Source of the DNA: Armigeres subalbatus
Lineage: Eukaryota; Arthropoda; Insecta; Diptera; Culicidae
NCBI RefSeq assembly: GCF_024139115.2
Contig: NC_085140.1
Span: 429,783,240 to 429,847,239, forward strand
Direction: 5' to 3'
DNA: 64,000 nucleotides
Made by a program: the position numbers and the translations under genes. Each line of letters opens with the position of its first letter. Position 1 is the first letter of the stretch. Of this stretch, positions 23,445 through 34,580 are shown piece after piece. A model generated the notes under the pieces. That model ran no database searches. It saw only the letters and a program-made list of their open reading frames with translations, and was not told the origin of the DNA.

Positions 23445-23726
23445 TGTGTGCCATGAACTTATAGTTATTTAAAATCTTGGTTGGCAGTGTGTAGTATGCA
23501 TAACATATATAGGTGGTATCTACCTTATCGACCTTACGGCTTTCGTGGTACGCCATACGCAACCGCGCCAACGCGGCATAATTTGAATTAAGCACAAGCA
23601 GGCCATGACTTACAACATGCTGGACAAAGCAATCAGTTTTTCCCTCGAACAGTTACGGACGACACGTGAGTACCATTTTATCTATCATGTTCGGCTGGTC
23701 CCTTTCCGATGATATGAGGACACACA
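23445..23726 (+). mobile_element. BEL-type LTR (plus orientation)
   Basis: A 282-bp LTR starts TGTGTGCCATGAAC and ends GAGGACACACA. It is followed at once by TTTGGCGATCCTGCCAGGAG, the primer-binding site. A near-identical LTR of the same length lies inverted at 24993-25274. The 76-codon minus-strand frame inside the LTR is shared by both copies because the LTRs are nearly identical. I do not regard it as a gene. Confidence 0.85.
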
Positions 23727-23728
23727 TT

Positions 23729-23745
23729 TGGCGATCCTGCCAGGA
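23729..23745 (+). promoter_or_regulatory. tRNA primer-binding site after the BEL-type LTR
   Basis: TGGCGATCCTGCCAGGA starts three bases after the LTR end, as expected for BEL/Pao elements. The same site follows the 5' LTR of the short element at 10530. Confidence 0.75.
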
Positions 23746-23875
23746 GTATAATCCAGGGCTTACGTTAATTCCTGGATTCCATTAATAACCTGGCTGTTAA
23801 ATTAACAAACTTTGCATCGGAAAAGGATTAACTGAAGAAAACAAAAAAAAAAACAAATATTATAAATACAGGTTC

Positions 23876-24800
23876 TCAATGAAATTCGCAAAAGTGCTTA
23901 GTGCGTATAAAAAAAAAAAATCGCTAAAACAATTTTGAGCGCGAGTGGTGCTCGCAAAAGTGCTCAGTGCGTATCCAAATCGCTGAATCAATTTTGAGCG
24001 CGAGTAGTGCTCGCAAAAGTGCTCAGTGCGTATCCAAATCGCTAAAACAAATTTGATCGCGAGTGGTGCTCGCAAAAGTGCCCAGTGCTAAATCAATTTT
24101 GAGCGCGAGTGGTGCTCGCAAAAGTGCTCAGTGCGTATCCAAATCGCTAAATCAATTTTGAGCGCGAGTAGTGCTCGCAAAAGTGCTCAGTGCGTATCCA
24201 AATCGCTAAAACAATTTTGAGCGCGAGTGGTGCTCGCAAAAGTGCTCAGTGCGTATCCAAATCGCTGAATCAATTTTGAGCGCGAGTGGTGCTCGCTTAA
24301 GTGCTCAGTGCGTATCCAGATCGCTAAAACATTTTGAGCGCGAGTGGTGCTCGCAAAAGTGCTCAGTGCGTATCCAAATCGCTAAATCAATTTTGAGCGC
24401 GAGTAGTGCTCGCAAAAGTGCTCAGTGCGTATCCAAATCGCTAAAACAATTTTGAGCGCGAGTGGTGCTCGCAAAAGTGCTCAGTGCGTATCAAAATCGC
24501 TAAATCAATTTTGAGCGCGAGTAGTGCTCGCAAAAGTGCTCAGTGCGTATCCGAATCGCTAAATCAATTTTGGGCGCGAGTGGTGCTCGCAAAAGTGCTC
24601 AGTGCGTATCCAAATCGCTAAATCTATTTTGAGCGCGAGTGGTGCTCGCTTAAGTGCCCAGTGCGTATCCATATCGTTAAATCTATTTTGACCGCGAGTG
24701 GTGCTCGCTTAAGTGCTCAGTGGGTATTGAATTCGCTTAAATATTTTGAACACGAGAAGTGTTCGAAACAGTGATCTACGTGAATAAGAAAAAATGAGCG
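23876..24800 (+). repeat. 59-bp tandem repeat in the LTR element leader
   Basis: About 16 units run directly downstream of the primer-binding site. Each unit holds GAGCGCGAGTGGTGCTCGC, in which GCGAG and CTCGC can pair, then AAAAGTGCTCAGTGCGTATC and ATCGCTAAA. Some units have TTAAGTG instead of AAAAGTG, and one near 24070-24115 is about 13 bp short. The last unit is degenerate. No protein is encoded. Confidence 0.92.
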
Positions 24801-24825
24801 CTATCGTGTCCGCAATAGTACTAAG

Positions 24826-24992
24826 TGTTTTAAATAACTATAAGTTCATGGCACACATTAGCACGAGCACATATGAGGACACACAGTGGGGTGCAGACGA
24901 CGAATGAACCACGAGTTGTATCAGCTGTTGGCAGAACCAGCCAGCGTTCACGTCGCTAAAATCGGAACACTGCGGTGGGCCCGGCACGTAAA
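24826..24992. other. Rearranged junction: LTR ends plus RTE fragment
   Basis: At 24826-24854 the text is the reverse complement of the LTR start (TTCATGGCACACA). At 24873-24887 it is a plus-oriented LTR end (ATATGAGGACACACA). At 24892-24985 it translates as MNHELYQLLAEPASV and KIGTLRWA, the C-terminal part of an RTE protein. The right LTR follows. This is a scar of at least two events. Confidence 0.65.
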
Positions 24993-25274
24993 TGTGTGTC
25001 CTCATATCATCGGAAAGGGACCAGCCGAACATGATAGATAAAATGGTACTCACGTGTCGTCCGTAACTGTTCGAGGGAAAAACTGATTGCTTTGTCCAGC
25101 ATGTTGTAAGTCATGGCCTGCTTGTGCTTAATTCAAATTATGCCGCGTTGGAGCGGTTGCGTATGGCGTACCACGAAAACCGTAAGGTCGATAAGGTAGA
25201 TACCACCTATATATGTTATGCATACTACACACTGCCAACCAAGATTTTAAATAGCTATAAGTTCATGGCACACA
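24993..25274 (-). mobile_element. BEL-type LTR (minus orientation)
   Basis: This is the reverse complement of the LTR at 23445-23726, 282 bp again, with only a handful of differences visible by eye. In an intact element both LTRs point the same way, so the pair records an inversion or two separate insertions. Confidence 0.85.
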
Positions 25275-25886
25275 ATACCTACTTGAGGTACATACAGTGC
25301 ACTTTGCCTTACTCGATGTACTGCAACTCGATGTGAATCCTGATCAGTTTCTTGATAATAATTTCAGTAATAATAACTAGTGGCCAATCCCAACAAACAT
25401 TGAATGCAGCTAAAGCTCTCATTTAGCCAAAAAGAAGCTAGTTCAGCTAAAAAACTAGATTGTTTGTTGTGATATGATAGAAACGCAAAAGACAGAATTC
25501 TAATTGGATGTAAGAAACAAGTTTTCCTGCATTTCCAATTCTAACAGTTACTGCTAGACTAGTCAAGTTGAAGGTACATGATTGAAATGGAAACGGTAAG
25601 GAAATCCATTTCCTGTTTGGTTGGTGGAACATGAAAATATAGAAATAGATACAAAGTAGGCAAATGAAATGGGCCTGAGATCGAGTTTAGCAAAAAATTA
25701 AAATATCTCTTACGCAATTTTCTGTTACTCAAAATGTATTCGTTAACTTGCTGCAAATCAACGGTAACGATTTTCTGATGACGATGTGAATTTCATATTA
25801 GAGGCTATCCATACACCAGCTTAGGGGGAGTATGAAGAATGTGCACAACTCATACACATTTCTGAAATTTTATATGAGCAATTGTC

Positions 25887-27680
25887 TAAGCATATGCGGT
25901 ATTTCGAAAAATTTCGTTTCAGGTGGTTCGAAACGAAATTCCGCGGAATTTCGCGGAATTTAAGAATGGCGAAATCTGATTTCTTGATTTCGTTTCGTTT
26001 CGTAAAATTACAAAAATTTCGCTTGAAAAAACTAGCTTCTAACGAAATTTAACGGAATTTCGCGGAATTTCGAAACAAATTTAAACTAATCCATACTTTA
26101 TATTATAAAAATTTTTGGCTGCGCCGCTGAACAGAATCGTTAAGTTGTTTTCAAAACTTTAGGTCATACAATTTTTTCTATCAATGCTTACTACATAGCC
26201 CCGTTCTAAGTCGATAAATACGTAAGTAGTTTTCTTCTATAAAACGTCTTCAGTGTTTCCATGATTTAAATTTTGGGATATTTTTTTACTATTTGCACAA
26301 TATGAATGCGGAATTGATCGTGTTGCTGCTGGTCATGGGACGGCAGCTAGTCCGGGAGAACGCGAAATGAAAAAAATCTACTTCGCATAGCAGAAATTTG
26401 TTTAACCAGTGTGCAATCGACCGTGTTGATGCTGATCACGCCAGCTAGTGTGGGAGAACGCGAAGTGATAAAACTTATGTCTGCATCGAAGAGCACAGAA
26501 TTATTTAGTGCAGAATCGATCGTGTTGTAGAAGATTATTAAACGAAGCACATTGATCTTGCGTTGGGTTGATTTGAAACACAGTTTTCGTCTTCTTGTTT
26601 TCAAAATAATTTCGTTTACAATAAATATTTTGTCGCTTACCAAGGGGTTTCACATGAATTTCAAATTCTCAACCAACGATTCCTTTTTCGTAGCGCTCAC
26701 GGAGAGCTCTGAACATTCCTCGGTCTCTTAAAACAATGAGTGTTAAACTAATTTTCCTCTCCTAATCCTAAATTGACTATAAGCACGTGACCAGCATGGT
26801 TATTGGTCATGAATTGGAAACTCCGAAGCAAGTGTACAATAAGAATAACATTTTGTATCACAAGAATATTATTTAATTGGCATATTTGCTGTTTCTCGGC
26901 CAATCATAATTAGCAACTATGATGTGTACAGTTAATTAAGCTAATCAGCTCTTCTTTGACTATTTGCACAATATGTGAGGAACATTGCAAATTTGTGAGA
27001 TATAGAGATGAGTGACGTTTAGCGCTCGCACACTAATGTGCAATTCGTCATGTGTAAAAACATGTTTGTTTTCCTTCTGCTCATAACCTCAAAAATGATC
27101 GGGTCATCACAATGATTTCAAAAGAATCAAAAAATATATGGAAATATACTCATTTTTACCTAATCTTTGCTGAGTTGCACCATCTAGGAGTGTTTGTTTT
27201 CCTTTTATCGCCACTCACACCTTCGGACTTGAGAATCTCAATACAGATGTGCTCGACTTGCGGTTAGCGGCAGTGTAGACGAAGAATAAGAAGGAATAAA
27301 TTTTGGCAGATAAGCCCTTTTCAAATGTTGATCTAGTAATATCAATTCTATAACTGCGTATACGCCTGGCAGATGTGGATACATTGCTCTTCAGTTATTA
27401 TAACTCTTTTGGTCGCAAAATAGTTATTCGACATCGAAAAAGTGGAATCAGAATTGCGTACATAATGTAAAACCAATTCAATAAAAATTCCGCGGAAAAA
27501 AAAATCAAAATTTCGTTTCGTTTCGAAAAATTTCGAATTAAATGAACCTTGATTTCGTATCGTTTCGAAGTTTCGAAAGAAATCTATATTTCGTTTCGTT
27601 TCGATCCGAATCAACATAGACATTTTAAATTTCGTTTCGTTTCGTTTCGTTAGGAAAAAGTGTGTTATCGCATACCCTTA
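25887..27680. mobile_element. hAT-like non-autonomous element with 8-bp target duplication
   Basis: The ends TAAGCATATGCGGTA and (reverse complement of the right) TAAGGGTATGCGATA match at 12 of 15 positions. A perfect 8-bp duplication CAATTGTC flanks it at 25879-25886 and 27681-27688, as in hAT insertions. Both subterminal regions (25890-26095 and 27483-27655) are packed with TTTCGTTTCG/CGAAACGAAA words. No transposase is readable; the 98-codon minus frame at 26347-26643 has no motif I know. Inside lie a part of repeat R (26105-26270), a roughly 110-bp tandem duplication (26305-26530) and a MITE arm (27276-27336). Confidence 0.8.
26105..26270 (+). repeat. Dispersed repeat R, second partial copy
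   Basis: TTTTTGGCTGCGCCGCTGAA, AATGCTTACTA, TCGATAAATACGTA and AACGTCTTCAGTG align in order with 53448-53925. That copy has MITEs inserted between these words, so this one shows the state before the insertions. Confidence 0.65.
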
Positions 27681-27688
27681 CAATTGTC

Positions 27689-30600
27689 CACGCTGGGGGA
27701 GGGGGTATCTAAAATTGATCGAAACCTGTTCACATGATATTTGGGCAGCCCCTTATAGACTATTTCGATTTGTATGTGTAATTTACAAAACGCGCACGAA
27801 GCACGGTTCTTCATACTACATTGCCCTAGTAACATAATGGTTTTATACTGGTTTTATCACACTCTTGTAGAGTAAATTATGGTTTTCAAGAGCGTTATAA
27901 ACCTTAAAATGTTACTTGGGTGTCATTCCTAATTAATCTGCCCAATTTGGAAAAAAATAATTTTTCTCCACTGCGTTTCCAAAACTATCGTATAAAACAA
28001 GGAAAGACACCTACATTGACCAGAACCTAAAATGGGTTTTCAGTTCCAGGACCCAGGATCCAGCTCAAAAAGGTGAACACCAGGTAAGTGTAATTGCCGC
28101 AACAATATCCATTCCGAATGTAATATTCAGCATACGTACACATAATATGATATCACGAAATTTACATTATAAATGCATAGAATATATGCAAATCGTTTGC
28201 ATCTTGCAGCACTTGTCGCGTTAAACACATTTTTATTTCCCCATGTGGCTTTATACAATGAACACTAACGGCTTAAACTAGTAGACTCGGAAAAAATAGA
28301 TCGTCATTGGCGCTGTATCGCGGTACTCTGTATCAAGTATTATGAGTATCCTAATAAATATTTTTAACTTACTTGCTTACAATGACAAGCACTATATAGT
28401 GACAATGACTATAAGTAGCACGGTAGCACTGATGACTAATCTACCGACAGACCCACTTATTTCGCCATGAGCTGTCGATTCCAAGTTCCATCAAACATCA
28501 ACCGTTGCTCACGAGGACAGCGACGCAATGGTCGCGTTTAAATGCAAATTACAAACGCGCACAGGAGGCTCATTTTCTCGCTCGATTTCCATTTCAGCAC
28601 ACTAACAACATCCTCTACGACCGGGCGGTCGGACTCGTTCCCGGCCATTCAAGTGTGGAAATACCGACACAGGAAAGTGCTTCAGCGCGTTTTGTGGTGC
28701 CACATACTCCACCCACCGTGCGGCGGCCACTCACTTGGAAAAGATGCTCTTCGCGACCGAGAAAAAGAACCCCGGAGTGCTGCTGGGACATTAAAAATAG
28801 AAAATAAGCCACTTTTCCTTCCTGTCGCCGTTGTCGTGGGGTCCTCTTTTATCAACGTGACCATATCGTCATCATCACACACAACAGTTGAGGCAGCGCA
28901 ACAACGGCTAGCAACTTCAACCACTGCCAAGATGCGGATCGTTTATCCCGTCGTGTCTGTCGAATGGATGGCTGCTCATTGCAACATTCAAAGCGCACTA
29001 AAACCTCTCCAGGCTAGGCTTGTAAGAGGACGCCACACTAAAGCTTTTCGTTCTGTACCTCCTGTACTACACAAGTACTAAGCCTACCTGAGTGCATCCT
29101 AGCCGAGGTGGTTCTCAAGTAACGTTAAATTATTCATTTTGAAAAATGTCACAATATTCAAAAGTTCAAAACACAACTCAAAACACAATTGATTCTTATT
29201 CCTTCCAGCAGCAGTTCTTTTATGCGCAGTCCTAAATCTCATCATAAATTTGGTTCTGCTTTGCCTATAATTTTCCCAACTTCAAACGGACTGTGAACCA
29301 CTGCTTCTAGTCATGGCACAGAAAAGCAAGATGGCAAAAAGCATCCACTTGTAAAATGGCACATTAGAAGAATGAATGTGTGCAGTGCACTCGGCCTCTC
29401 CCCATCCATCCCCACCGATTTGACGATGGCGGATCTTTTCCCCTAAAAGTTGTAGGGATTCTGTGAGGCCGGTCGGCGGCGCTCATCTGTCAACAACCGA
29501 CTGTAAGCGAACCTACTCCTCACTGCGGATGCTCGTGACTGTGTGGTGAAGTATTTTTCACTACTATTTGGTGAAAAAAGCCGCAATCCAGCTCTCCAGC
29601 AGTTGACAGTGCCTAAGCTGGGAAGCACCATTGGATTTCAGGCCAGCACAATCACGGTGTAGGTACATAACGAGTTGATAAGTGGCGCCGCACGTGCACT
29701 GAGTCGAGTTGATGGTTTGATGGTGCCTGATGACGATGATGATGGGTAGCCAGCAGTTCTCTCAGGAAACAATATTGTCAACTGGTTGGAAAACATGTCA
29801 AACAAAGAAGACATATTACTCGACAGAATCATCTGTTGTTAAGTGTTTTTGTATGTGAAAAAATGTAGAAAGCAAAACAAATGCTGGGAAAAAACAGTGC
29901 GGAAACGTCTTATTAACAAATAGGCATCAATTGTATTTTATAATATAAAATAACGTTAACTTGCTGTGAATCATCGGAGAACACAAAACGTAACCCTTGA
30001 CTAATAGACCTTAACCGGATATTTCTATCTAATGAAACTTTCGTGAATCGTCAACCATTTCCTCATCGCTGATAACAAGTCGCGATTGAGTGTATCTTCC
30101 AACAAAAGCCACCTACTTTTCGCAAACGACAGACTTTGTAGCAATAACTTCACCCCAAGAAATGAGATCTCCATTCACGAGATAAACTTCCGCTTGGGTG
30201 CTCAAACGGGCGTATCAGCCAGAGGAGGGTGCGTTGGGGTGGACGACTATCACCAAGCTCAATGTTGGCTTATCCTCAGCAATGAAAGCCGTACCCAAAC
30301 AAGGGAAGTGTACATCGCAAATCGGAAAATGGAACCATCTGCAGGCCATGCGAACCATCATGGAAACCCGTAGACAAGCGCGGTCACAGAGCAGACCCGG
30401 CAGTGGTGTAACTTGGAAAAGTTTTACGAAGAAAACATGCACTTTGTCAATGTGGCAAACGATGATAATGGTAATAAGTTGTAGTCTGTGCTTGCCGGGT
30501 GACTATTTTGCCACACTTGAATGGACTCTTCTTGTTGGTTAAGTTTTGTGTTCGGTAACGGATTGAGCGGTTTGAATCGAAGCGGTTGTTTAACAATGGA

Positions 30601-30720
30601 ACTATGTTGTTCCGATGACAACTTATGAGCATAGTTTCAGGGTATAAACACATGTGAATACATTTAACATCTTTCTCATTCCAAAATCATGGTAATATGA
30701 TTGCAGTAGAATTGCAGCAA
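27689..30720. other. No gene recognised
   Basis: About 3 kb with no clear repeats. Between 28500 and 29080 a plus-strand frame of 179 codons and overlapping frames on both strands occur in GC-richer DNA. None carries a motif I recognise, and their mutual overlap argues against coding. The 29440-29830 and 30180-30420 stretches are similar in character. They may be low-copy host intergenic or intronic DNA. Confidence 0.5.
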
Positions 30721-30725
30721 ACAAA

Positions 30726-31925
30726 AAAATAAGACAAAGAAGACGAAGAAGACAAAGACGACAAAGAAGACAAAGAAGACAAAGAAGACAAAGAAGACAA
30801 AGAAGACAAAGAAGACAAAGAAGACAAAGAAGACAAAGAAGACAAAGAAGACAAAGAAGACAAAGAAGACAAAGAAGACAAAGAAGACAAAGAAGACAAA
30901 GAAGACAAAGAAGACAAAGAAGACAAAGAAGACAAAGAAGACAAAGAAGACAAAGAAGACAAAGAAGACAAAGAAGACAAAGAAGACAAAGAAGACAAAG
31001 AAGACAAAGAAGAAGACAAAGAAGACAAAGAAGACAAAGAAGGCAAAGAAGACAAAGAAGACAAAGAAGACAAAGAAGACAAAGAAGACAAAGAAGACAA
31101 AGAAGACAAAGAAGACAAAGAAGACAAAGAAGACAAAGAAGACAAAGAAGACAAAGAAGACAAAGAAGACAAAGAAGACAAAGAAGACAAAGAAGACAAA
31201 GAAGACAAAGAAGACAAAGAAGACAAAGAAGACAAAGAAGACAAAGAAGACAAAGAAGACAAAGAAGACAAAGAAGACAAAGAAGACAAAGAAGACAAAG
31301 AAGACAAAGAAGACAAAGAAGACAAAGAAGACAAAGAAGACAAAGAAGGCAAAGAAGACGAAGAAGACAAAGACGACAAAGAAGACAAAGAAGACAAAGA
31401 AGACAAAGAAGACAAAGAAGACAAAGAAGACAAAGAAGACAAAGAAGACAAAGAAGACAAAGAAGACAAAGAAGACAAAGAAGACAAAGAAGACAAAGAA
31501 GACAAAGAAGACAAAGAAGACAAAGAAGACAAAGAAGACAAAGAAGACAAAGAAGACAAAGAAGACAAAGAAGACAAAGAAGACAAAGAAGACAAAGAAG
31601 ACAAAGAAGACAAAGAAGACAAAGAAGACAAAGAAGACAAAGAAGACAAAGAAGACAAAGAAGACAAAGAAGACAAAGAAGACAAAGAAGACAAAGAAGA
31701 CAAAGAAGACAAAGAAGACAAAGAAAACAAAGAAGACAAAGAAGACAAAGAAGACAAAGAAGACAAAGAAGATAAAGAAGACAAAGAAGATAAAAAGACA
31801 AAAAAGACAATTACACGATAAATAAGACAAAGAAGACAAAGAAAACAAAAAAGACAAGAAAACAAAAAAGACAAAGAAGATAAGAAGAAGAAAAAGAAGA
31901 GAAAAAAAACAAAGAAAAAACAAAA
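30726..31925. repeat. 9-bp satellite (GACAAAGAA)n
   Basis: About 120 nearly perfect units from about 30735 to 31790, with degraded flanks to about 31925. Variants include GGC for GAC near 31040 and 31348 and GACG near 30737 and 31358. One extra GAA shows near 31012. Because the unit is three codons long and lacks stops, the minus strand reads as (VFF)n, (LCL)n and (SSL)n in its three frames, producing frames of 395-457 codons. These are artefacts. Confidence 0.97.
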
Positions 31926-31989
31926 TGATTTGTCCAGCGAAGGTAATAGGACATATTTGGGGCGTTTTATTCTTTTTTTCGCATATAAA

Positions 31990-32142
31990 ACTGCGGATTT
32001 GCAGTTGATGCCAGTCCAATCTGGCTGGAAACAGGAAGAAGGTGGTCAAACAAGGATCATTTCATTTGCAAGTAAGGCCTTGACGGAGACTGAGCAGAAA
32101 CATTTCCAGACAGAGAAAGAGACACCGCTTTTTGGGCCGTCG
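31990..32142 (+). pseudogene. Ty3/gypsy-type RNase H fragment
   Basis: Translation gives QEEGGQTRIISFASKAL and TETEQKHFQTEKET, the conserved start of the RNase H region that follows reverse transcriptase in Ty3/gypsy pol. The preceding DASP-like residues are in another frame, and the frame leaves the motif after EKET, so it is a short broken relic. No LTRs were found nearby. Confidence 0.75.
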
Positions 32143-32530
32143 TAAGTAATTGAAAGCTTGAATACAGGGTTTTGAACAGAACAAACTAAGGAGCTCAAAT
32201 TATTTAGCTTTTGGGCATAATTTGGTATTACAGTGAACTCTCCGTTACTCGATATTAACTATCGAGTTAGGGTGGTATCGAGATAGGAAACACATTTAAT
32301 TTTTTTCCCGCAATATCAAATACTTTTCATAGCATGTAGAAATATGGTTTAATGTTATTTGACCGAAAGGGTCATTTGGGGGAACGCCATTTGGCCGAAT
32401 AGTTTTAATTGATTCCATATTAAGTGGAGGGAGCAGTGAGATGTTCGAAGTGAACAGTGAAAGGTGAGAACTGAGAAGTGAGTACAGGAGAAGTGAGATG
32501 TGTGCAGTAACAAATAAGAAGTGAGAAGTG
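32143..32530. repeat. Short satellite remnants (GGCCGAA and GAGAAGTGAG types)
   Basis: GACCGAAAGGGTCATTTG at 32361-32378 matches the 17-bp units of 36291-37359. GAAGTGAGAACTGAGAAGTGAG runs from about 32440 to 32530 and resumes after 34580, so the hAT-like element at 32531-34580 is inserted inside this satellite. Confidence 0.7.
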
Positions 32531-34580
32531 CAGGGCTGGTAGCGACCAACGCCGCTCAAAATAGTGACTTTAGTGACCAAAGCTGACGAAAAAAGGGACC
32601 AAATAGTGACTTTCAGTTGCATAAAAAGTGACCAAATAGTGACTTTTAGTTTCAGTTGCAAGTTTGATGAGACGAATTCAAGCGTTTTTGGGTCGAAGGA
32701 GAATCTTTTTTCGTAATTTGTGGCGGAGAACGATTTTCACTCACCACAATCTCATAACGAACTCAGAAGAGAAACGTAAATCGTGCAAGCTAACTTTTAT
32801 CTACTCAGTTACTAAGTAAAATTGTAACTCTGTTTTTTTATCACACGGAAACTAAATATCAGTCAGTCAAATCAAATGTGTGTGCCACTGGAAGTGAACG
32901 AAACAAGGTTATCACTTATAAGACCTGTGTTTCTTTCCTGAAAAATGATTTCTCGGCAAAAATGCTTGAAGGAATATTCTCTTCTCGTGAGAATGAGTGA
33001 AAATTACGATCATTGGATTAGCTGAACACCTACTTAAGAAAGATGCAGATTTGTCACATGTGCCATGGAATTGTGCAAAAGAAACAACAGTACGGATCGT
33101 TTTGGTACAAAACGAAACAACGAGCCTGGGATTAAACGCTCGACCTCCTGCTTATAATGCAGGACCATCGGGCTCGACTTATTCAAAAGTTATCAAAAGC
33201 TAACAAATCTAACAAAATCTAAAAAAATCACATTTTTTCATATTTGAATTTTTTTACATTTATGTATGCCATTTAAAATGTATAAAATATCATCATAATA
33301 TATTTTGGAAAATTCTAAAATATTGATCGAAGTGGATGTTGGGAGAAAAAAACGGCTTTTTCTCATGTCCTTACATATTTAATGTACCTCCCCTCAATTC
33401 GATTGCAGTACAATCATAGATACAAATATCATTATTAAGATTTAAAAATAATTATTTTTATTCTACCAAAATATCACGCGCTACTGTCAAAAGTCGAATT
33501 TGAAAATATTCGGAGGGTATTGTTCCTTCTCCAAGAACTTGCTTTCATTAAAGTAGAAAAGTGCTCCCTGAACTTTTTAATGTTTTCCTCCAAAAAACGC
33601 AGATTTTTCGACTTGCACTTGTGTATATTCATGAATGATTTTTGCTATGGAATTCGACAGCGCATGCAATCTTCAAAATTGGGGAGTCTTAATCCCCTTT
33701 AAATGAGATCTACTCAATAAATATTTTTTTCGAGGGGACCCTTCATTACATCTATATCTACAAAAAAAATATCCGCTTTAGCGCAATTTATATTTTCTTG
33801 AATTTTCTCGCCAATATTATGTGTGACTAATGAGAGATCAAGTCTCCTCATATTCGGGCAACAATTGTAAATCCAAATATCCTGAAATTGTAATGGAATG
33901 TAGGAATTTTTATTAGTAAAAACAATTTAGCACACTGATGGCTTTGTGCTGTGAAAAAATGATAGCATTTGGTCATTGTTGGGAGGAGTTGTTCAAATTT
34001 TTCGCAGCAGCTAAAAAAATCTTCAGGAGGGACAAAACACAGTAAATAATAGAGTAAATAAGATTGTCAATCCAAAAAATAACTCGCCACATAACGATCA
34101 TTTGTATAGAAGATTTATTAGAAAAATACGCTAGTCTCCCAAGGGGTCAAGTCTCTCAAGGAATCAAGTCTCCCCACCTTCCCTTTCTGTAGAAAGTCTT
34201 ATAGTTAAAAACATCCAAATAGTCAGGTCTCCTGCTTGCTTGACCATATACCAATTCATGAATTCTGACGTAAAACACCTTCAATTAGCTACTGGTGAAA
34301 TGCAAATAAGAGCAGCGAGTAAAATGGCTGGCGAAGTTTCAGAGCAATCAGAGTTTTCCCAAGATCCGTCGTTTCATTTCCGCCATGAACAAAGCATCAT
34401 CCGACGGATACATAGAGCTTCATTCATAAATCTTAGTCAATAGTTTCAAAATAGTTGAAAATAGTGACTTTTTGCGTGAAAAAGTGACTTTAGTGACTTG
34501 AGGTCGAAAAACGAGACTTTTTAGTGACTTGCCCGAAAAAAGTGACCAAGTCACTAAAAAGTGACCTGCTACCAGGCCTG
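32531..34580. mobile_element. hAT-like non-autonomous element
   Basis: The left end CAGGGCTGGTAGC and the right end (reverse complement) CAGGCCTGGTAGC match at 12 of 13 positions. GAAGTG lies directly outside both ends. A full 8-bp duplication cannot be read cleanly because the target is a satellite. Both subterminal zones are filled with AGTGACTTT/AAAGTCACT words (32562-32650 and 34455-34565), a typical transposase-binding layout. No transposase is encoded. The interior is AT-rich with short frames only. Confidence 0.78.
33121..33178 (-). other. tRNA-like relic (UAU anticodon)
   Basis: The minus strand folds an anticodon arm CCTGC/GCAGG with loop ATTATAA, a partial T arm (GCGTTTAATCCC) and GAGCC/GGCTC ends. 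The D arm is not proper and the spacing is too short for a tRNA. It is probably a decayed tRNA or SINE head inside the hAT-like element. Confidence 0.35.

Noticed and set aside
23876..24800. A CRISPR array
   Set aside because: The 59-bp units have no unique spacers; the whole unit repeats, and the setting is a eukaryotic LTR element leader.
28542..29081. A 179-codon host gene
   Set aside because: Frames of similar length overlap on both strands, no motif is visible and the start has no supporting context.
30623..32049. Minus-strand frames of 395-457 codons rich in VFF, LCL and SSL
   Set aside because: They are three phases of the 9-bp repeat (TTCTTTGTC)n and carry no independent coding signal.
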